A stretch of DNA of 22,165 bases from Penium margaritaceum (lineage: Eukaryota; Streptophyta; Zygnematophyceae; Desmidiales; Peniaceae). The notes beneath the pieces are model-generated. The model saw nothing but the letters and a program-made list of their open reading frames with translations, made no database searches and was not told the origin of the DNA. The number at the start of each line of letters is the position of its first letter. Within the stretch, counting starts at the first letter, position 1. The translations under genes were made by a program, and so were the position numbers. Location: positions 22,246-44,410 of the forward strand of contig SZWC01006928.1 in the NCBI GenBank assembly GCA_023375785.1, read 5' to 3'. This document shows, piece after piece, positions 19,966 through 22,165 of the stretch.

Positions 19966-21023
19966 GTAAGGCGGAGTACTTTCCGATGTAGAGTTTATTT
20001 GCGGGGCGTTCAATGTTATGAAAAAAACTGTAGTTTAGTAACTGCAGTTTTTGTTCCAACGAGTTTCTTATCGTGCAGTAAGCTGCAGCATTCGTACCGT
20101 TGCAGGCGCTTGTAGCGCTCTCAAGCTCAGCTGTGGGATCAATTTTCTTGCCAGCAGCAACAAAGCTGCTGATCTTTGAGTGTCGGTAGAGTGCCGCTGC
20201 AAATCTTCCGACGTCAAGCCTGTTGCAAGTTGCAACTGGCTAAATGCTGGTAGACTTGTTCTTCATCCTCCATCTGACGCTCGTGCTTGTCTTAGCGGTG
20301 CTGCAGCTTCTGACGACACTGCTTCTGCTCCTGCTTCTGCTGCTGCTTCCGCAGAATAGATGAAAATACGAGCTCATGAAAATTTTCATTCTGAAGTTGT
20401 GCACGCTTTGCTCTGCCCATCAGAGATATCCATGGTGGCCTTGCAGCAAGGGAACTGGGTGGTCAGGGGAGATGGAAGGTGGGAAGGAGGGAAGGGGGAG
20501 GACCCCCCGGGGGTTACTACTGAGCGTGATGACTCACTTCCTCTCGTTTTTCTGCAAGCAGTGCGATCGGAGATTTTACCAGCAATGCGATGGAGATGAA
20601 CAGTGTGACGATGGATCTGATGAGTCGCCCGACCTGTGCAACTCCACTTTCAACTGCTCGGCGGATGGGAGGGTGAGTGAGTGCCGGAGGGTTCCTTGTG
20701 CAGCTTGAGGGGAGAAATCTTCCGGGTCTTCTTGGGAGGGATGTATGTCTATCCACTTACCTGAGCCTTCTTTTCTCTATCCAGTTTGTGACATGTATTC
20801 TAAGGTCCCTGGTGTTCAATTCTATGTTTGTTCTTTATGTTTATTCCTTTTGAGAGCACTTCCCCCTGCCGCTCGGCTGACTTCACTGCAGGTTTCCTGT
20901 CTCTCTGGCAAGAAGCAATGCATCTATCCCGGAGCCCTTTGCAATGGCCGAATTGACTGCAAAGATGGCAGTGATGAGGCACATGACCTCTGCCGCAATT
21001 TCAACTGTTCCACAGTAGGTTCG
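19843..21023 (+). CDS. LDLa-repeat gene with signal anchor, 3' partial
   Basis: Model: exon 1 19843-19965, exon 2 20559-20672 (or from 20562), exon 3 20892-21023, continuing off the window. All junctions are GT-AG and phase 0. The product starts with a short basic N-terminus and an 18-residue hydrophobic segment, followed by two LDLa modules, so it should be secreted or anchored with the modules outside the cytoplasm. LDLa modules bind calcium through their acidic loop and in animals bind ligands; no ligand can be inferred here. In exon 2 the first module starts at cysteine 3, so cysteines 1 and 2 are missing unless an unseen exon lies in the 593 bases between exons 1 and 2. The total length and C-terminus are unknown. 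Confidence 0.6.
20290..20357 (+). repeat. CTGCTT / CTTCTG degenerate repeat
   Basis: A run of CTGCTT, CTTCTG and CTCCTG units inside the exon 1-exon 2 interval. One frame reads as a Leu-rich hydrophobic stretch but ends in TGA just after 20357, so I treat it as an intronic microsatellite. Confidence 0.6.
20559..20672 (+). CDS. Exon 2: LDLa module
   Basis: A pyrimidine-rich tract (CTTCCTCTCGTTTTTCTG) precedes two possible acceptors, ending 20558 or 20561, both in phase 0. The donor is GTGAGT at 20673. The exon encodes cysteine 3, x7, cysteine 4, DGDEQ, cysteine 5, DDGSDESPDL, cysteine 6 and, six residues further, the extra Cys serving the next module. The acidic calcium-site residues are complete. 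Unlike its neighbours it starts at cysteine 3, not before cysteine 2. The exon at 17278, which ends just after a cysteine-2-like Cys, would complete it. Confidence 0.7.
20892..21023 (+). CDS. Exon 3: LDLa module
   Basis: The acceptor is CACTGCAG ending 20891 and the donor GTGAGT starts at 21024. It has 132 bases (44 codons) in phase 0. VSC begins the exon as in the sister exons, followed by LSGKKQ, Cys, IYPGAL, Cys, NGRID, Cys, KDGSDEAHDL, Cys, RNFN, Cys. All cysteines 2-6 and the trailing one are present. This is the cleanest module in the window, and with exon 2 it forms a complete C1-C6 set across the splice junction. Confidence 0.8.
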
Positions 21024-21387
21024 GTGAGTGCTTGAGCCTTGGAATCCATGGGCTCTGGAAATGTGCTGTGGAAGTTCTGCATGTTTATGGAAAGCTGGAG
21101 CACGGCCTGGATTTCAACGCCAGATGATGAATACCCGATTTTCTGGTGGGTGAGCCATCAATGCTCTTCGGTGGGTGCTTGAAGTGCTAGCTACCTTTGC
21201 CTGTTGTTGGCTATTTGTCATCTGAAATGATAACATGTCTTTCCATTTCAAGCTTCCTTCAGAGTTTAGTCAGCATAGAAAAGGTATTGCAGCAGCTTCA
21301 AGAAATTTCCCACCTTCTTTTCTCCCTCCATCCACCCATCCCTTCTCTTCCTCTGCCCTGATCTCCTCCTTCTCCTCACCATCATCC
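21024..21387 (+). other. Intron start after the last LDLa exon
   Basis: Starts with donor GTGAGT. No further LDLa module is visible. Possible acceptors lie at 21251-21252 (TTTCAAG) and 21291-21292 (ATTGCAG). A pyrimidine-rich stretch from about 21300 leads into the triplet tract. Confidence 0.4.
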
Positions 21388-21498
21388 TCTCTCCTCCTGC
21401 TCCTCCTCTTAGTCCTCCTACTCTGCCTCCTTTTCATCATCTTTGTCATTGTCTTCCTCCTCCTCCTAGTCCTAGTCCTCTTCGTCATTGCCATCGTT

Positions 21499-21564
<66 letters not shown>

Positions 21565-22165
21565 GGCGTCGGCGTCGTCGTCATCGTCGTCGTCGTCGTC
21601 GTCATAGTTGCCGTTTTCATCGTAAATGTCGTCGTCGCCGTCCTCCTCATCGCCGTCATTGTCCTCGTCGTCACTGTCATCGTCGTCGTCGTCATCGTCG
21701 TCGTTGTCGTCATCGTCTTAGTCGTTGTCGTCCTCCTCTTCCTTCTCCTCCTCCTCCGCCTTCTTGTCCTTGTCATTGTTGTCGTCGTCGTCATCCTCCT
21801 CTTCATCGTCATCGTATTCACCTTCGTCGGCATTGTCTTTGTCGTTGTCATCGTCTTCATTGCTGTTTTCATTGTCATTGTCTTCGTCGTCTTTGTTGTT
21901 ATCATTGCGGTCGTCTTCTTCCTCCTCCTCCTGCTCTTCCATGTCGTCCACCAACACCACCACAACTGCATGTTCTTCTTCCTCCTCGACCGCCTTATCC
22001 TCCTCCTCCCCCTCCTTATCTTCCCCTTCCTCTTCCTCCTGCTCCTGCTGCTCCTCCTCCTCCTCTTTGTTCTCGTCCTCGTCCTCATCCTTGTCCTCGT
22101 CCTCCTCGTTGTCATCGTCGTCGTCATCCTCCTCCTCCTCCTCCTCCTCCTCCTCCTCCTCCTCC
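21388..22165. repeat. Degenerate NTY triplet tract ((GTC)n, (CTC)n), to window end
   Basis: About 780 bases read as triplets with T in the middle and C or T in the third position in nearly every unit, while the first base varies freely (GTC, CTC, ATC, TTC). It is GTC-rich at 21480-21720, mixed to about 21950, and CTC-rich at the end. The triplet register holds from about 21388 to 22165. On the minus strand the same register gives GAN/AAN codons (Asp/Glu/Asn/Lys), with TAA and TAG interruptions. The long minus frame 21270-22127 is in another register (Thr/Arg) and is a by-product. Most likely an intronic microsatellite. Confidence 0.85.

Noticed and set aside
20425..20558. Extra coding exon upstream of exon 2, in frame with it
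   Set aside because: The frame is open and has one Cys, but possible splice pairs give lengths that break phase, and the sequence (Gly/Arg/Glu-rich) does not resemble an LDLa half.
21270..22127. Minus-strand open frame of 285 codons rich in Thr, Arg, Lys and Met
   Set aside because: It is a by-product of the triplet repeat: the register lacks stops because of its base pattern, and there is no domain or non-repeat coding segment.

Overview
This is a eukaryotic nuclear window: intron-split modules, LTR and non-LTR retroelement remains, long microsatellites, no bacterial-style operons, no rRNA or tRNA gene. The organism cannot be named from sequence alone. The LTR element has a primer-binding site of the initiator-Met-tRNA type common in green-plant Ty3/gypsy elements, which with tandem LDL-receptor class A (LDLa) modules points weakly to a green alga or another protist with a large repeat-rich genome.

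Layout. 1-1320: GC-rich block with inverted and direct repeats, partly homologous to the block at 18.9-19.6 kb. 1320-7370: AT-rich, gene-poor; at most one tRNA-derived SINE-like promoter pair (about 5370-5475). 7377-7473: palindromic ATGCAT-type microsatellite. About 7.8-12.75 kb: a decayed Ty3/gypsy LTR retrotransposon with 5' LTR end, PBS, a leader holding a 90-bp minisatellite, broken gag, protease with altered active site, and a reverse transcriptase that stops near motif A. 12.75-17.45 kb: four LDLa-encoding exons, mostly damaged, spread between repeats; between the first and second lies a minus-strand piece of a non-LTR retroelement carrying a restriction-endonuclease-like (REL) domain, flanked by GGTAC/GTACC-rich sequence. 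15.2-15.5, 16.9-17.1 and 17.7-17.95 kb: microsatellites. 18.9-19.84 kb: GC-rich probable promoter region. 19843-21023: the best gene in the window, with a signal-peptide or signal-anchor exon followed by two intact LDLa exons. 21.39 kb to the end: degenerate triplet tract on a pyrimidine-rich plus strand, probably intronic.

How it fits together. All six LDLa exons can be read with phase-0 introns on both sides, so each is symmetric and can be duplicated or skipped without changing frame. Most introns fall between the first and second cysteine of the module, so each exon encodes cysteines 2-6 plus the first cysteine of the next module. Three of the four upstream exons carry lesions (in-frame stops, lost cysteines, a lost splice acceptor), while the two downstream of the signal exon are clean. 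I read this as a partly dead LDLa array next to a younger intact gene whose product would be a secreted or membrane-anchored, calcium-binding, cysteine-rich protein. The gene continues past the right edge.
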